A DNA stretch of 64,000 nucleotides from Halanaerobiales bacterium (GCA_016278485.1 JADQBT010000008.1:85371-149370); one strand, 5' to 3'; counted from the stretch's first letter, positions 36,844-45,599 are shown. Numbers and translations: made by a program. Notes: generated by a model not told the origin, from the letters alone.

Positions 36844-37659
36844 ATGGAAGAATTATATGAGATGAAAGAAAAGAAAATAAAACTTGAACAAGGAACAATC
36901 AACAAAGGTATAATCGCAGTTGCAAGTGGAAAGGGTGGAGTTGGTAAATCAACGGTCACTGTTAATTTAGCGACAGCACTGGCAGCATCTGGGTATCAAG
37001 TAGGAATTATTGATACAGATGTACGTGGTTTTAGTGTGCCTCGTATTCTTGGCACCAAAGAACAGCCTAAGGCGAGAGGTGAACATGAGATTATTCCGCC
37101 AAAAACTCATGGCATTAAAATGATTTCTATGGGTTCATTTGTTGACGAAAATAGTCCTATAATATGGCGGTCACCACTACTTGGCGGTGCATTAGAACAG
37201 TTTTTTAAAGATGTCAACTGGGGAGAGCTTGATTATCTTGTACTTGATTTGCCACCTGGAACAGGAGATATGCCACTAAATATCATGCAAAAAATACCAC
37301 ATGCACATCTGCTTGTTGTGACAACTCCTCAGATAACAGCCACAAAGGTAGCGGGAAGAATTGGCTCTATGGCAGAAAAAATGGATCTTAATTTATTGGG
37401 TGTTGTTGAAAATATGGCTTATTATCAGTGTAAAGAATGTGGCAATAGGGATTATATCTTTGGTGAAGGCGGAGGATTAGAACTTGCAAAGTTTATGAAA
37501 ACTGAACTATTAGGTTCACTACCCTTATTAAGTGAAATTAGGCGAAGAAGTGATAGTGGTAGTCCAATAGTAGTTGATGAACCAGAGGCTGAAATAAGTA
37601 AATTATTTATGGATATTGCAGAAAAAATTGTAGAAAAGTTAGATATGGGAGCTGAGTGA
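36844..37659 (+). CDS. mrp: Mrp/NBP35-family P-loop ATPase (Fe-S carrier)
   Basis: 271 residues from the ATG at 36844 (AGAGGTG upstream; the GTG at 36835 is inside the site). The deviant Walker A GKGGVGKST is at 29-37, with DTDVRGFS as switch I and LDLPPGTGD as Walker B. A C-terminal YQCKECGN pair gives the CxxC used to hold a bridging Fe-S cluster in the dimer. The likely role is assembly or delivery of Fe-S clusters. It is followed by a NifX/NifB-like gene, a pairing frequent in anaerobes. Its promoter shares an operator with the DUF5320-like gene. Confidence 0.9.
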   Translation: MEELYEMKEKKIKLEQGTINKGIIAVASGKGGVGKSTVTVNLATALAASGYQVGIIDTDVRGFSVPRILGTKEQPKARGEHEIIPPKTHGIKMISMGSFVDENSPIIWRSPLLGGALEQFFKDVNWGELDYLVLDLPPGTGDMPLNIMQKIPHAHLLVVTTPQITATKVAGRIGSMAEKMDLNLLGVVENMAYYQCKECGNRDYIFGEGGGLELAKFMKTELLGSLPLLSEIRRRSDSGSPIVVDEPEAEISKLFMDIAEKIVEKLDMGAE

Positions 37660-37695
37660 TTTGTTAGTTTCACTAGCTCAGAAAGGATGATAATT

Positions 37696-38058
37696 TTGAA
37701 AAAAATAGCAGTGCCAAATAGTAAAGGTCAAGTTTCTGGTCATTTTGGTCACGCTCCTGAATTTACTATATTTTCTATCCAAGATAAGCAGATTATGAAA
37801 ACAGAAGTCTTAGATAATCCTGGTCATAAAACTGGTTTCTTACCAAAATTTTTAAATAAACATGGAGTTAATGCTGTATTAGCGGGTGGGATGGGACAAA
37901 GAGCAGTTGATATTTTTGAAAAGAATGGAATAGAAGTTATTTGTGGTGCAACCGGCATTACAGAACAGGTTGTAAAAGATTTTTTAGCTGGAGAACTTGA
38001 AGCATCTGCTAATGGTTGTGACCATGATGATCACCATGATCATCAATGCCAACATTAA
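37696..38058 (+). CDS. NifX/NifB-C-like dinitrogenase-cofactor family protein with histidine-rich tail
   Basis: About 120 residues. VPNSKGQVSGHFGHAPEF and GAVLAGGMGQRA-type sequences (VNAVLAGGMG, VICGATG) give the NifX/NafY/NifB-C fold that binds Fe-S or FeMo-cofactor precursors. No nif genes are present, so this belongs to the widespread non-Nif group found next to Mrp. The tail CDHDDHHDHQCQH holds six His, four Asp and two Cys, a probable metal-binding end. The start is read as TTG 37696, eight bases after AAAGGA; ATG 37687 overlaps the site. Confidence 0.85.
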   Translation: MKKIAVPNSKGQVSGHFGHAPEFTIFSIQDKQIMKTEVLDNPGHKTGFLPKFLNKHGVNAVLAGGMGQRAVDIFEKNGIEVICGATGITEQVVKDFLAGELEASANGCDHDDHHDHQCQH

Positions 38059-38086
38059 TCATTAAATGAAGTTTACTGTGTTAGGT

Positions 38087-38127
38087 AAACCCCATCTAAA
38101 AACATTGCCAGTGTCTTGGTGGGGTTT
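38087..38127 (+). terminator. Possible terminator after the NifX-like gene
   Basis: AAACCCCATC and GGTGGGGTTT can pair (one G-U), but the loop is about 21 bases and only TTT follows, so it is weak. Confidence 0.4.
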
Positions 38128-38151
38128 CCTATAAATTTTTTTAAATTATTA

Positions 38152-38203
38152 TTGACATATGCTCATAACTAACATATAATATAATTGTTAAGAGCATATG
38201 ACC
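38152..38203 (+). promoter_or_regulatory. Consensus promoter with GAGCATATG operator
   Basis: TTGACA (38152) and TATAAT (38175) with a 17-base spacer form a perfect consensus promoter. CATATGCTC (38156-38164) overlaps the -35 and its exact reverse complement GAGCATATG (38192-38200, continuing ACC) lies just after the -10. The promoter at 36762 has near-identical elements. Confidence 0.75.
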
Positions 38204-38227
38204 AAAATAAAAAGGAGGTAGATTTTG

Positions 38228-38449
38228 ATGCCAAGAGGAAATAGGAGAGGACCAAGGGGTCTAGGCCCAAAAACCGGTAGAGGATTAGGTTATTGTAATG
38301 GACACCATGAGGCAGGCTATTTAGCTTCATTTTCAAATCAGGAAGTAAAAGAATTGGAGTTAACGACGCTTGAAAATGCAGCAAATAGATTAGAAACTGA
38401 GCTAAGTATAATTAATAATAAGTTAGCAGATCTGAAAGCTAATAAATAA
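38228..38449 (+). CDS. DUF5320-like small glycine-rich protein
   Basis: 73 residues. The N-terminal MPRGNRRGPRGLGPKTGRGLGY with a following Cys-Asn-Gly-His-His matches the DUF5320 start (MPRGDxxGPxGxGPxTGRGxGYC). The C-terminal half is a coiled coil (ELTTLENAANRLETELSIINNKL). Proteins of this group sit beside NifX-like and Mrp genes in many anaerobes; their function is not known. AAAGGAGGT precedes the ATG, and an overlapping TTG at 38225 is less likely. It is expressed from its own consensus promoter. Confidence 0.85.
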   Translation: MPRGNRRGPRGLGPKTGRGLGYCNGHHEAGYLASFSNQEVKELELTTLENAANRLETELSIINNKLADLKANK

Positions 38450-38468
38450 TATTTTAAAAACTACTATG

Positions 38469-38497
38469 AAAGAGTTTCCAATTGGAAACTCTTTTTT
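38469..38497 (+). terminator. Intrinsic terminator
   Basis: Perfect 11-bp stem AAAGAGTTTCC / GGAAACTCTTT with loop AATT, then TTT. The remaining 160 bases up to the phosphatase gene show nothing further that I can call. Confidence 0.88.
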
Positions 38498-38659
38498 AAT
38501 GGCATGTTTGCTGGCTTAAGCTATTTAATTTAAAATAGTAATAATATTCCTTAAAAATTATTTAAATTTTGCAGGAGATTTATAATTTTTGGTCAATTAA
38601 TATTATTGAACGCAATAAGTTAGTCATCAGACAAATTTACAAGGGGGAGATTTTTTATT

Positions 38660-40021
38660 ATGTTAAAAAGAAGAAAAAGTTTATTAGTTTTAAGTTTGTT
38701 TATGGTTTTGACAGTAGCATTAACTGTTGGAGTTCAGGCTGAAGTCAAAAATATAATTTTATTTGTTGGTGATGGAATGGGTATGGGTCAAATTGATATG
38801 GCTCGATATATGTCAGGTGGGAAAGACCACAAGTTAGAGTTAATGAAAATGCCTAATGTAGGGATCATGATGACCAGTTCTACAGAAGGTGTTACTGATT
38901 CAGCTGCAGCAGGGACTGCAATTGCAACTGGACATAAAACCTATAATGGTGGAGTTGCTATGGATGCCAATGGAGCAGAATTGGATTCCATTTTAGATTA
39001 TGCAGAAGTACTTAAGAAATCAACTGGAATTATTAGTTCAAATACAGTTACTGATGCAACACCTGCTACTTTTGCAGCATCAGTAGAAGATCGTGGTATG
39101 GGTGGAGAAATAGCTAAACAGATTTTAAATAACGATGTAGATGTTGTACTTGGTGGAGGAGCAGAAGACTTTACTGCAGAAGAGGCAGGGGAAGATCTTG
39201 TTGCAAAAGCTAAAGAAATGGGTTATGAACATGTAACTACTGAAGGTGAATTGGCAAAATCATCTGCGCCTAATAATAAGTTGCTAGGTTTATTCAATGA
39301 TTCTTATATGAATTATCATCTTGACCGTGATGATGTTGGTTCTCAAGAACCTTCCTTATTAGCTATGACTAAAAAAGCAATTGAAGTTCTTTCACGTAAT
39401 GAAAATGGATTTTTCCTTATGAGTGAAGGAGCTAGAATAGATCATGCTGCACATGCTGCAGATGTTCCTGGTGTAGTTGCAGAAACACTAGAATTTGATA
39501 AGAGTGTTAAATATGCTCTTGACTGGGCTAAAAAACATGGAGATACAATGGTTGTAGTTTTAGCTGATCATGAAACATTGGGCTTTTCTGTTACTGAACC
39601 AATTAATAAAGAAGCCTTAATGAATATTCAAGTTTCACCTGAATATATGGCAGGTCAATTAGAAAAAACAAGTGCAGGTAATGCTTATACAATCAGCAGT
39701 ATTAAGAATGTATTTAAAAAGTATGCAAATATTGATTTAACCACTGCTGAGGCAGAAAACTTTAATAACAGTATTGTAAATGAAGATGATGGTTCACTTT
39801 ATTATGCATATAAAGTTGGTTGGGAAATTGGTTCAATAATTTCAGCTAAAAATAATGTGGGGGTTGTTAGTGCAGCTGTAAGAGCAAAATCAGGTACTGG
39901 TGGCCATACTTTAAATTCAATACCAGTTTTTGCTTATGGTGCAGGCTCAGAAGTATTTAATGGAATTATGCAAAATACAGAGGTATCACAAAAATTATTT
40001 AATGCATTTCGTCCAGAGTAA
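38660..40021 (+). CDS. Alkaline phosphatase (PhoA family), exported
   Basis: 453 residues. The signal peptide (LLVLSLFMVLTVAL, cut after VQA near residue 27) sends it outside. The mature start has the metal-binding FVGDGMG (Asp38), the nucleophile Ser81 in TDSAAAGTAIATGH, DATPATFAASV, then EGARIDHAAHA, LADHETLG and GTGGHTL with the remaining Zn/Mg ligands. It releases phosphate from monoesters. GGGGGAG precedes the ATG at a longish distance. No recognisable Pho box is upstream. It is a single-gene unit ended by a terminator. Confidence 0.93.
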   Translation: MLKRRKSLLVLSLFMVLTVALTVGVQAEVKNIILFVGDGMGMGQIDMARYMSGGKDHKLELMKMPNVGIMMTSSTEGVTDSAAAGTAIATGHKTYNGGVAMDANGAELDSILDYAEVLKKSTGIISSNTVTDATPATFAASVEDRGMGGEIAKQILNNDVDVVLGGGAEDFTAEEAGEDLVAKAKEMGYEHVTTEGELAKSSAPNNKLLGLFNDSYMNYHLDRDDVGSQEPSLLAMTKKAIEVLSRNENGFFLMSEGARIDHAAHAADVPGVVAETLEFDKSVKYALDWAKKHGDTMVVVLADHETLGFSVTEPINKEALMNIQVSPEYMAGQLEKTSAGNAYTISSIKNVFKKYANIDLTTAEAENFNNSIVNEDDGSLYYAYKVGWEIGSIISAKNNVGVVSAAVRAKSGTGGHTLNSIPVFAYGAGSEVFNGIMQNTEVSQKLFNAFRPE

Positions 40022-40053
40022 ATATTTGAGGAATAACTAAATACCTAAAAGTT

Positions 40054-40084
40054 AAAACAGGTGGGCATTTGCCCTCCTGTTTTT
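40054..40084 (+). terminator. Intrinsic terminator after the phosphatase
   Basis: AAAACAGG-T-GGGCA and TGCCC-T-CCTGTTTT pair around TT with one internal mismatch; U tail. Confidence 0.85.
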
Positions 40085-40181
40085 AATCTTTAAAAAGCTA
40101 ATATCACACTAATATCTTTAAAGGTGGCTGGTTTTTCCTTAAAATAAATGTTAAAATATTTAAAGGGAGGTTGATAAGAAG

Positions 40182-41309
40182 ATGCAATATAGAAAATTTG
40201 GCAGTCTAGACTGGCAGGTCTCTGCTCTGGGTTTTGGCGCAATGCGTCTACCTACCATTGACGATGATGATAGTAATATTGATGAGAAGAAGGCAATTGA
40301 GATGATCAGATATGCGATTGAACAAGGTGTTAATTATGTTGATACCGCTTGGCCATATCATCAAAAACAAAGTGAAATATTAGTTGCTAAAGCATTAAAA
40401 GATGGTTATAGAGATAAAGTAAGGCTTGCAACAAAACTTCCTTCCTGGGAAATTAAAACCAGGGAAGATATGGACTACTATTTAGATAAACAACTTGAAA
40501 GATTGGAAACTGACTACATAGATTTTTATCTGCTACATTCCTTAAATAAGGATTATTGGGAGAATTACATTGATTTAGATATCTTCACCTGGATTGAAAA
40601 AGTCAGGAAGGAAGGAAAGATAAAACAGATTGGGTTTTCTTTTCATGATGAGTATGATCTTTTTACGAAAATTGTTGATGCTTATGATTGGGATTTTTGT
40701 CAGATTCAATATAATTATTTAGATAGAGAATATCAAGCTGGTGAAAAAGGTTTACATTATGCTGCAAATAAGGGGTTGGCAGTAGTAATTATGGAGCCTT
40801 TGCGTGGAGGGGCCCTTGCTGTAGAGCCCCCCAAAGATGTTAAAGAAATTTGGGGAGCTGCCGAAGATGATAGGACTCCTGCGGAATGGGCATTACAATG
40901 GCTCTGGAACAAACCAGAAGTTGCTGTTGTTTTAAGTGGAATGAGTACATTAGAACAAGTTAAAGAAAATGTAAAAAGTGCTGATAAATCTGCTATTAAT
41001 ATCTTATCTAAAACTGATCTAAACTTAATAGAGAAAGCTAGTGAAAGGATGAGAGGGCCTATTACCTGTACTAGATGCGGTTATTGTATGCCCTGTCCTA
41101 ATGGTGTAAATATTCCTGAAAACTTCTTACTCTTTAACAACGCTCACCTTTATGATGCAAAACAGGAAAATAAAGAAAAATATCTGAAACTCGAGGAAGA
41201 GAAAAGGGCCAGTGCCTGTGTTGAGTGTGGACAGTGTGAGCCAGCCTGCCCACAACATCTACCAATTATTAAATTATTAAAAGATACTGCCCAATATTTC
41301 TCAGTTTAA
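40182..41309 (+). CDS. Aldo/keto reductase with C-terminal [4Fe-4S] ferredoxin region
   Basis: 375 residues. An AKR barrel (about 1-280: FGAMRLP, YVDTAWPYH, LATKLPSW, DFYLLHSL with His; QIQYNYLD, VVIMEPLRGG, VVLSGM) is followed by a ferredoxin-like tail with CTRCGYCMPCP and CVECGQCEPACP, enough for two clusters. This fused form is common in anaerobes and is thought to pass electrons between ferredoxin and a carbonyl or other substrate; the real substrate is unknown. AAAGGGAGG precedes the ATG. It converges with the YeiH gene, overlapping by four bases. Confidence 0.9.
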   Translation: MQYRKFGSLDWQVSALGFGAMRLPTIDDDDSNIDEKKAIEMIRYAIEQGVNYVDTAWPYHQKQSEILVAKALKDGYRDKVRLATKLPSWEIKTREDMDYYLDKQLERLETDYIDFYLLHSLNKDYWENYIDLDIFTWIEKVRKEGKIKQIGFSFHDEYDLFTKIVDAYDWDFCQIQYNYLDREYQAGEKGLHYAANKGLAVVIMEPLRGGALAVEPPKDVKEIWGAAEDDRTPAEWALQWLWNKPEVAVVLSGMSTLEQVKENVKSADKSAINILSKTDLNLIEKASERMRGPITCTRCGYCMPCPNGVNIPENFLLFNNAHLYDAKQENKEKYLKLEEEKRASACVECGQCEPACPQHLPIIKLLKDTAQYFSV

Positions 41310-42337
41310 TTAAAAATTAATTGGGCTAAAATAAATGAAATCGAAGAAATAATAATCCAGGCGGTAAGACCTAAATAGAAGGGTTTTACCCCTGTTTTTT
41401 TAATGCTGCTAAAGCTTGTTTTAAGACCAATTCCAGCCATAGCAATTGTTAGAATAAATTTGTCGATCGTTATAATATTGCTGACAACAGTAGTTGGCAG
41501 GATTTGAAGTGAATTGATTAAGATTACAGCTAAAAAGCCAAAGACAAACCAGGGAATAGCTAATTGTTCTGATTGAACAAATGCTTGATTAGTCTGAGGA
41601 TTTTTTTCCTTTTTGTAAAAGTTAGATTTTTTAAAACTTAAAAATAGTACAAGTGGTATAATTAAAAGAACACGTGTTAACTTGATAAGTGTTGTAAATT
41701 GACCAGCTTTCTCTCCTGCGGCAAAACCAGCTGCAACAGCTTGTCCGACTCCATGAATAGAAGATCCTGACCAGATAGAATAAATTAAAAAATCGAGATT
41801 GAATAACTTTAAAATAAGCGGATATAGAAACATGGCTAGAGTTCCAAACAAAGTAATTGTGCTAATTGCAAAGGCTGTACTATCTTCAATTGAGCCATCT
41901 TTATCAATAAGAACAGGAGCAATTGCTGCAATGGCGGAGGTTCCACATATTGAAGTACCTGTCCCAATTAGAAAAGAAAGATTATCATTAACTTTAAAAA
42001 TTTTACCAAGCCAGGAAATTGTAATGATGGTGATTGTACTGGCTGATAATACAATAATCAGCCCTTTAGCACCAATGCCTGCAACTTGAGCTAAATTTAA
42101 GCGGAAGCCAAGTAAAATAATACCCAGTTTAAGAATTTTTTTCGTAGAATAAGTAATACCTGAGTTTAGTTGTGTAGGTAAATTAAAAATATTATTTAAT
42201 ATAATTCCACCTATAATGGCTATGACTAATGAGCTTAGATGAAGCTTACTAGCAAATGAAAGATCTTTAATGTAAAATGATAAGATTGCTATTAATATAG
42301 TAAAGATAATACCTGGTAAAATAGTTTTTTTCGTCAT
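41306..42337 (-). CDS. YeiH/UPF0324-family membrane protein, putative sulfate/anion exporter
   Basis: 343 residues with about ten membrane helices. The sequence LGIILLGFRLNLAQVAGIG and GTGTSICGTSAIAAIAPV are hallmarks of the UPF0324/YeiH family. Members have been linked to export of sulfate or sulfonate breakdown products, though transport is unproven for most. The start ATG 42337 has AAAAAGGAGC upstream. It is a single-gene unit divergent from the PH-like gene. Confidence 0.88.
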   Translation of the reverse strand: MTKKTILPGIIFTILIAILSFYIKDLSFASKLHLSSLVIAIIGGIILNNIFNLPTQLNSGITYSTKKILKLGIILLGFRLNLAQVAGIGAKGLIIVLSASTITIITISWLGKIFKVNDNLSFLIGTGTSICGTSAIAAIAPVLIDKDGSIEDSTAFAISTITLFGTLAMFLYPLILKLFNLDFLIYSIWSGSSIHGVGQAVAAGFAAGEKAGQFTTLIKLTRVLLIIPLVLFLSFKKSNFYKKEKNPQTNQAFVQSEQLAIPWFVFGFLAVILINSLQILPTTVVSNIITIDKFILTIAMAGIGLKTSFSSIKKTGVKPFYLGLTAWIIISSISFILAQLIFN

Positions 42338-42481
42338 ATTTTGCTCCTTTTTAGTATAAATATATATTTTATAGGTCTAATTCTATCAATTAATTTAAAA
42401 TATGTAAAATAATATGATATTATATTTTATATAAGTAGTTTAAAACTAAAATTTCTGCAAATTAAAGGGGAAATATATATT

Positions 42482-43021
42482 ATGAAAGAAATAGATGAGG
42501 GAAAAAATTTCAAACAAGATTATTCTTACGGAAAATGGGTAGCATTTCAAAAATTGATTTTTGTAATATTGATTGTTGGAGCAGGACTTTTGATTCGCTT
42601 TTTCTTGCCAATTCATAATCGATATCAAACAATACTAGTATATTTAATATATATTTCTGGAATCGTATTATTTTTTTTAGAAGCACTACCAGTTCTAATC
42701 AGATCTTTTATTGTTTGGAACAAGGAAATATTGTTAACTAACCAAAACTTAATTATTAAAGGAAAAAATAAGATGGAAACTGCTATTATTAATCGTCATC
42801 AATTGGAAGAGGTAAAATTTATTGCTTGGACAAGTGAAAATTTTGTTATACCCTTAGACCGTCCCGTAAAAGATATTGATAAGAAAATATATAAAATTAT
42901 TGGTAGAAAGATCTTAATAAAAACAATTGAAGGAGAAAAATATATTATCTATTTAGAACTTCTTCCCAATGACTTTTTTAAAGAATTTATTAGTTGGTAC
43001 CATGGTGAACAAGTATTTTAG
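42482..43021 (+). CDS. Two-helix membrane protein with PH-like domain, unknown function
   Basis: 179 residues. Two adjacent membrane helices (about 24-43 and 53-75) are followed by a beta-rich cytoplasmic domain (about 80-175: ILLTNQNLIIKGKNK, RKILIKTIEGEKYIIYLE) that resembles the small PH-like domains of bacterial membrane proteins. No catalytic residues are seen. The ATG has AAAGGGG upstream. The neighbours (anion exporter, nitronate monooxygenase) give no clear hint. Confidence 0.7.
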   Translation: MKEIDEGKNFKQDYSYGKWVAFQKLIFVILIVGAGLLIRFFLPIHNRYQTILVYLIYISGIVLFFLEALPVLIRSFIVWNKEILLTNQNLIIKGKNKMETAIINRHQLEEVKFIAWTSENFVIPLDRPVKDIDKKIYKIIGRKILIKTIEGEKYIIYLELLPNDFFKEFISWYHGEQVF

Positions 43022-43107
43022 TTTGATTTGTTTTAAAATTATGATAGAATTATTATAGTTAATTAAAAAATACGCTAAAATAGCAAATAATATTCAGGAG
43101 TGATAAA

Positions 43108-44046
43108 TTGAAATTTCCCAAATTAAAAATAGGTAACCTGGAACCAAAATATCCAATAATTCAGGGTGGTATGGCGATAAGAGTTTCAATGGCTGAATTA
43201 GCAGCTGCTGTAGCAAGTGAAGGTGGGATAGGTGTATTAGGTGGTTCTGCATTAACAGTTGATGAATTGAAGGCAGAGATTAAAAAGGCACGTTCTATGA
43301 CTGATGGGATTATTGGTGTGAACATTATGTTTGCAGCCCGTGGATTCATGAAATTATTAAGAGCTTCAGTTGAAGAAGGAATAGATGTTATAATATCAGG
43401 AGCAGGTTTTTCTAGAGATATGTTTACGGTTGGTAAGGAAACTGGAGTACCAGTAGTACCAATTGTATCTTCATTAAAATTGGCTAAAATATCCGAGAGA
43501 TTAGGAGCAGCTGCCATTGTTGTTGAAGGCGGTAATGCAGGAGGACATTTAGGAACTGACATAGATAGCTGGGATCTTATTGAGAAAATTAAAGCTAGTG
43601 TTAATATTCCAGTTATTGGCGCCGGTGATGTGGTTAATGTTGATGATATAAAGCGAATGTTTAGAGCTAAACTTGATGGTGTACAGATGGGTACAAGATT
43701 TTTAGCAAGCGAGGAATCATCTGTTTCAGATGTTTTTAAAAAGCTATGTGTAAAAGCAAAAGATAGTGATGTAGTTAAAATTATGAGTTCAGTTGGATTT
43801 CCTGCAAATGCTATTAGAACCAGATTTTCTGAATTAGTGTTAAATGGTGAGGCTCCACCACCCGAAAATTGTACAGACTGTTTAAAACACTGTCGGAAGA
43901 ATTTCTGTATCAAGGATGCATTGCTCAGAGCTAAAGATGGAGATATGGAAAGAGGCGTTTTCTTTACTGGAGAAGGACTTGGCAAAATTAAAGAGATTTT
44001 ATCAGTTCACGATATTTTTGCAAGAATTAAAACAAGTTTTGAATAA
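43108..44046 (+). CDS. Nitronate monooxygenase / FabK-like flavoprotein
   Basis: 312 residues forming an FMN-dependent TIM barrel: IQGGMAIRVS, GGIGVLGG, GVNIMFA, VVEGGNAGGHLG with the active-site His, IGAGDV and GVQMGTRFLA for the flavin phosphate. These are shared by nitronate monooxygenases and enoyl-ACP reductase FabK; with no fatty-acid genes nearby, nitronate monooxygenase-like is the safer name. The tail (about 251-265) carries CTDCLKHCRKNFC, a CX2CX3CX4C cluster that could hold an Fe-S centre or zinc. The TTG start follows CAGGAG. It is a single-gene unit. Confidence 0.87.
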   Translation: MKFPKLKIGNLEPKYPIIQGGMAIRVSMAELAAAVASEGGIGVLGGSALTVDELKAEIKKARSMTDGIIGVNIMFAARGFMKLLRASVEEGIDVIISGAGFSRDMFTVGKETGVPVVPIVSSLKLAKISERLGAAAIVVEGGNAGGHLGTDIDSWDLIEKIKASVNIPVIGAGDVVNVDDIKRMFRAKLDGVQMGTRFLASEESSVSDVFKKLCVKAKDSDVVKIMSSVGFPANAIRTRFSELVLNGEAPPPENCTDCLKHCRKNFCIKDALLRAKDGDMERGVFFTGEGLGKIKEILSVHDIFARIKTSFE

Positions 44047-44057
44047 ATAATGATTAT

Positions 44058-44090
44058 GACCTCTTTTGTTTTTTAAAAGGGGTCTTTTTT
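44058..44090 (+). terminator. Intrinsic terminator
   Basis: GACCTCTTTT and AAAAGGGGTC pair (one G-U), then a six-base U tail. Confidence 0.85.
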
Positions 44091-44170
44091 AGGTAGATAA
44101 TTATGAAGAATTTCATTGTATCACAGCGGTATTCACCCTGTATTAAGTTGTGTTTAATTAAGTGATTCAC

Positions 44171-44199
44171 TTGACATAACACTTGTTATGTAATATCAT
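44171..44199 (+). promoter_or_regulatory. Promoter with internal palindrome, upstream of the LysM-M23 gene
   Basis: TTGACA and TATCAT are separated by 17 bases. The spacer holds ACATAAC-ACTT-GTTATGT (44174-44191), a perfect 7-bp inverted repeat overlapping the -35, which is well placed for a repressor. Confidence 0.68.
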
Positions 44200-44246
44200 A
44201 TTGTTGTAGGATTATGTACATATTACATAAGTTGGAGGAGAAGAGA

Positions 44247-45524
44247 TTGGGAAAAAAAGCAGGCTTACTATTTGTTGTTATTCTTATTTTTCTGACAGGT
44301 TTGAATTCTCTGGTAAGTACTGCCTATGATCAGGCGGTTAGCCAAGAGATAAAATTTCAGAATGAGAAGATTGAGGTGCTGGATATTAGTCAGCATGTAG
44401 AAGCAAAAGTTGTTTTGAATGAGCCTGATGAAAAAGAAAATAAAAAGACCAATCTAATTTCAGTTGATGTTAATGATGGTCATCAAGTAAAGTTAGTATC
44501 TTCGATTAGTCTTGGAAATGAAGAAGATTTCGTACTCGAAAGAACTGTCAAACAATCTGAGAAGCAATTAAAAGTTGTAGAACCTGAAGAAGATGAACAG
44601 ATTGAAGAATCTAAGCAACAATCTAAGGAAAAAGAAGTTTCTCGTTTGGAAGTTGCTCAAGCTTCTGAAAATTTAGTAAATAAAGGACAAATCAAAAACA
44701 AAGAATTAGCAACAATAGATGAGACAAAAGATGTGCCAAATTTAATTAGTGAAGAACCACCTGAAAAGAAAATTAATAAAGAGGTAGTAAAAAAAGTTCA
44801 GAAGAAACCTTCTTTGCTAGAGCAAATTAAAACCCATAAAGTAGAATCTGGTGAATCACTCTGGTCAATAGCTCGAAAACATGATATCAATATTGATACA
44901 TTAATTGGTGCAAATAATATAAGTAATATGAATCGAATTAAACCAGGTCAAGAATTAAAAATCTTACCTGTAAAAGGACTATTATATCGTGTCTCTCCTG
45001 GAGATACTCTATCTTCTATTGCCAAGAGATTTGATCTATCAGTCAATAAAATTGTTAGTGATAATGTTTTTAAGAATGGAAGTAATTTACAGGCTGGTGC
45101 TGAGTTGATTTTAAGAGGTGCAAAGCCGGAATTTGGTTATCAAGATCGTTTGCAACAGATGTTTATGATGCCAACTCAAGGTAGATTATCTTCTTATTAT
45201 GGACCAAGATGGGGTAGAATGCATGAAGGAATAGATTTTGCCGTAAATACCGGTACTCCAATTAAGGCTGCTCGAGCTGGGCGTGTTGTTTTTGCAGGCT
45301 GGAGTAATAGTTATGGTTATGTGGTAATTATTGAACATCAAAAAGGCCTGCGTACATTATATGCCCATAATTCTAAATTACTTGTTAGAAGTGGTGAATG
45401 GGTAGCTAGAGGAGAAACAATATCTAGATCAGGAAACACAGGTCGTTCCACTGGTCCTCATTTGCATTTTGAAGTTCAAATTAATGGTAGACCAGTCAAT
45501 CCACTTGATTATATAAGAAAATAG
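44247..45524 (+). CDS. LysM-containing M23 peptidoglycan endopeptidase
   Basis: About 425 residues. A signal or anchor helix lies near 5-22 (AGLLFVVILIFLTG), followed by a charged, low-complexity Glu/Lys stalk (about 60-200), two LysM domains (about 203-250 and 255-300: GESLWSIARKHDI, GDTLSSIAKRFDL) and a C-terminal M23 metallopeptidase (about 310-425) with zinc ligands in HEGIDFA and HLHFEV. It cuts peptide cross-links in the cell wall. The start is TTG 44247, behind GGAGGAG; ATG 44214 is in frame but has no proper spacing. It is transcribed from a promoter with a palindrome and ended by a terminator. Confidence 0.9.
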   Translation: MGKKAGLLFVVILIFLTGLNSLVSTAYDQAVSQEIKFQNEKIEVLDISQHVEAKVVLNEPDEKENKKTNLISVDVNDGHQVKLVSSISLGNEEDFVLERTVKQSEKQLKVVEPEEDEQIEESKQQSKEKEVSRLEVAQASENLVNKGQIKNKELATIDETKDVPNLISEEPPEKKINKEVVKKVQKKPSLLEQIKTHKVESGESLWSIARKHDINIDTLIGANNISNMNRIKPGQELKILPVKGLLYRVSPGDTLSSIAKRFDLSVNKIVSDNVFKNGSNLQAGAELILRGAKPEFGYQDRLQQMFMMPTQGRLSSYYGPRWGRMHEGIDFAVNTGTPIKAARAGRVVFAGWSNSYGYVVIIEHQKGLRTLYAHNSKLLVRSGEWVARGETISRSGNTGRSTGPHLHFEVQINGRPVNPLDYIRK

Positions 45525-45536
45525 ATTAGAAATTAT

Positions 45537-45562
45537 ACTCCCTTAAGTGGGAGTTTTTTTTA
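45537..45562 (+). terminator. Intrinsic terminator
   Basis: ACTCCC / GGGAGT stem around TTAAGT, long U tail. Confidence 0.87.
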
Positions 45563-45570
45563 TTTTAATC

Positions 45571-45599
45571 TTGACAAAAATACTATAGTTAGTTATAAT
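45571..45599 (+). promoter_or_regulatory. Perfect consensus promoter of the iron transport operon
   Basis: TTGACA-N17-TATAAT, 60 bases before the binding-protein ATG and immediately upstream of a Fur box. Confidence 0.88.

Noticed and set aside
43161..43985. 274-codon open frame on the minus strand, antisense to the nitronate monooxygenase-like gene
   Set aside because: It lies wholly inside a well-supported gene, its product is rich in Ser, Pro and Thr as expected from an antisense shadow, and it has no ribosome site.
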